Source: Bacteroidales bacterium 45-6
Lineage (GTDB): Bacteria; Bacteroidota; Bacteroidia; Bacteroidales; Dysgonomonadaceae
Direction of reading: 5' to 3'
DNA length: 8,248 nt
Assembly: GCA_001897035.1 (NCBI GenBank)
Contig: MKRS01000434.1
Span: 1 to 8,248 of the forward strand
Each line of letters starts with the position of its first letter. The stretch's first letter is position 1. Below the pieces are notes generated by a model. The model did not search any database and had not been told where the DNA came from. It saw only the letters and a program-made list of their open reading frames with translations. This document shows positions 7,098 through 8,248 of this stretch, one piece after another. The position numbers were made by a program, and so were the translations under genes.

Positions 7098-8229
7098 GGT
7101 TGAACACGATCGATACTCTCTATTCGAAATAGTCCATTATCTCCTCCGATTCGGAATCCATGCTGATATGGAAATTCACAACACGATGATACGCAACTAT
7201 CGACTAAATCATTAATACAGATAGTCAACTGAAATCGATCGTTGATTGTTCGTTGAGATTTAAAAGAAAAATTATCTGAGAAAGAAAGAAAAAACGATTT
7301 TAAAAAATCCAATTCGATAGTCTTTCTTACCACCAGGTTTGAGAAATGCTTTGAACACAACAAATTTTCGACCCGTATGTGTTTCTTGAAAAATAGTTAT
7401 TTCATCTCGTTTCACATATAACGAATCCTCGGATATAACAGCAGCCGATTGATAAGTCATAATTATTTGAGAAGAATATTGTTTATCTTCACCAATTGAC
7501 AAAACCGAAAATGTCTAGTTTTAGTATTTACATTTTTATACGAATCAATTCTTTTCGATTTACCTGTGGAATATTTACCATTGAGTGATAATCTCGTTGT
7601 AACGTAATATGATCAGCTCTAAGCTGTAAAGTCAAATGAAAATTTTCAACAAAATCAATTTATTAACAGATTTCTACATACACGTTGTGGAAATGATGGA
7701 GGACGTGAATCGGAAGGATTATCAGTTTTCGTTCTAAAACAAAAAGATATTGAATAAGTTTTTGATTTCTGTTAATGACTTCGTTGTTCGAGATGAAACT
7801 ATTGTCGATCGTCGTGTCGATGATCTTGGTGACGACGGACTAGTACGTGATTGATGATGAGATGAATGCCGTTTATTAGTTGGACTAACTGATTGACCGC
7901 GAAAACCACGTTTTGGTTTCGGTGAACCGTAAAGTCTTAATATGCAAATATTGTCATTTTTTAATAAAGGGAAAAGTTTTTCTTGTGGATACTCGACAAC
8001 ACTCTGTGTAACAACATCACGTGCATAACGACGATCTCGTTGACGACTTTTATGATGAAACGATGGTAAACTTACGACTTGTCCTGTTCGATTGATCTAA
8101 GCAAATTCCTTTTTTTGTATCCTGTTTCATAGAAAACTCTTTAGTCTCACTTACCAACCTCATTTGTTTCAATGTCGAGCATTTGTCATTAGTTACAGGT
8201 GGTCGACGTGTTAATTTCAATGAATGCAT
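7085..8229 (-). CDS. Intron-containing metazoan ERICH3-like (DUF4590) gene
   Basis: Splicing exons 8229-8155, 8096-7780, 7733-7682, 7623-7564, 7514-7331 and 7275-7085 gives an uninterrupted 292-residue protein. Intron phases are 0, 2, 0, 0 and 1, and every junction keeps frame. Residues 24-35 (RLINRTGQVVSL) resemble the conserved LITRSGRI segment near the ERICH3 N-terminus. Residues about 80-148 are basic and Ser/Arg/Pro-rich, probably disordered. Residues about 186-292 match the DUF4590 pattern: KRDEITIFQE (203-212), an SSCCE motif (259-263), GFRIGG (269-274), GLFRI, and a terminal PC.K. ERICH3 is linked to cilia in vertebrates; the role here is inferred. Human ERICH3 is far longer, with a glutamate-rich tail, whereas this protein stops exactly where DUF4590 ends, at the seam. 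The N-terminus is uncertain: the frame stays open past the ATG to the window edge. Family recognition is from memory of the human sequence. Confidence 0.78.
7276..7330 (-). other. Spliceosomal intron 5 (55 bp, phase 1)
   Basis: The donor is GTAAGA (7330-7325), and a long pyrimidine tract leads to TTTCTTTCTCAG ending at 7276. Removal joins FLKPG to DNFSFKSQR across a split Asp codon and reunites the two halves of the DUF4590 domain. Confidence 0.88.
7515..7563 (-). other. Spliceosomal intron 4 (49 bp, phase 0)
   Basis: The donor is GTAAAT (7563-7558) and the acceptor ACTAAAACTAG ends at 7515. A second identical GTAAAT donor lies 15 bp upstream (7578-7573), also in phase 0. Using it gives a 64-bp intron and removes five residues (VNIPQ). 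Both forms keep the reading frame. Confidence 0.78.
7624..7681 (-). other. Spliceosomal intron 3 (58 bp, phase 0)
   Basis: The donor is GTATGT (7681-7676) and the acceptor TTGACTTTACAG ends at 7624. The intron contains in-frame stops (TAG, TGA), and its removal joins FPQR to LRADHITL in frame. Confidence 0.85.
7734..7779 (-). other. Spliceosomal intron 2 (46 bp, phase 2)
   Basis: The acceptor is strong, with a T-rich tract ending TTTTTGTTTTAG at 7734. The donor is weak: GTCATT at 7779-7774. It is chosen because it is the nearby GT that gives the phase needed by the only exon 3 frame that continues into exon 4. An in-frame TAG at the acceptor shows that an intron, or a disabled gene, is required. 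Confidence 0.65.
8097..8154 (-). other. Spliceosomal intron 1 (58 bp, phase 0)
   Basis: The donor GTAAGT (8154-8149) is the ideal consensus and the acceptor ends TTGCTTAG at 8097. Removing it joins CAAATGAGGTTG to ATCAATCGAACA in frame, restoring the RLINRTG segment. The unspliced frame is also open across the intron, but it breaks this homology. Confidence 0.85.
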
Positions 8230-8248
8230 TTTCAATAAGATACAAGTT

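Noticed and set aside
7085..7502. Two stand-alone minus-strand frames at 7085-7363 and 7272-7502
   Set aside because: Each reads through intron 5. Joined by the splice at 7331/7275 they form one DUF4590 domain, so they are exons of one gene.
8070..8075. GTAAGT donor-like site inside exon 2
   Set aside because: The frame stays open and plausible through it, and the only downstream acceptor seen is poor and would give a much longer intron than the others. Treated as coding, though alternative splicing is possible.
8050..8235. Stand-alone 61-codon minus-strand frame starting with TTG at 8235
   Set aside because: It crosses intron 1, which has an ideal GTAAGT donor. Its first part is exon 1 of the ERICH3-like gene and the rest is out of the exon 2 frame.
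1..8248. CRISPR arrays, tRNA or rRNA genes, transposases, telomeric repeats
   Set aside because: None seen on reading both strands. There is no transposase frame or telomere-like tandem repeat near the seam to explain an insertion.

Overview
The window joins two kinds of DNA. Positions 1 to about 7070 look like a Bacteroidota polysaccharide-utilisation cluster. Four glycoside hydrolase genes lie head to tail on the minus strand. They are intronless and tightly spaced, and three start with classic Sec signal peptides. There are no clear Shine-Dalgarno sites, and one intergenic gap holds a TTTG / TAnnTTTG promoter match. Positions about 7085 to 8248 look like animal nuclear DNA: AT-richer, with a minus-strand gene split by five very short GT-AG introns (46 to 58 bp). 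The exons spell a protein resembling metazoan ERICH3 (DUF4590 domain, a cilium-associated family). The tiny introns suggest a compact invertebrate genome such as a bdelloid rotifer, but that assignment is inference.

Layout in order of minus-strand transcription, from high to low coordinates: the ERICH3-like gene (about 8229 to 7085); a seam at about 7068 to 7090; a GH29 alpha-L-fucosidase with its 5' end missing (7097 to 5385); a GH31 alpha-xylosidase-type enzyme (5233 to 2786); a 248-bp gap with two inverted repeats and a plus-strand promoter-like site; a GH43 + CBM6 arabinofuranosidase/xylosidase (2537 to 1128); and, 20 bp later, a GH27 alpha-galactosidase-type enzyme running off the window edge (1107 to 1).

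The four enzymes remove alpha-fucose, alpha-xylose, arabinose/xylose and alpha-galactose (or beta-L-arabinopyranose). This fits side-chain trimming of a plant hemicellulose such as fucosylated or arabinosylated xyloglucan. No SusC/SusD pair, endoglucanase or regulator is visible.

The main point of interest is the seam. Recognisable eukaryotic coding sequence ends, and recognisable bacterial GH29 sequence begins, within about 20 bp, with no 3'UTR, promoter, ATG or signal peptide between them. It is either an assembly or library chimera (animal plus associated bacterium) or a genuine insertion of a bacterial CAZyme operon into an animal genome. Sequence alone cannot decide, but the position is precise enough to test.
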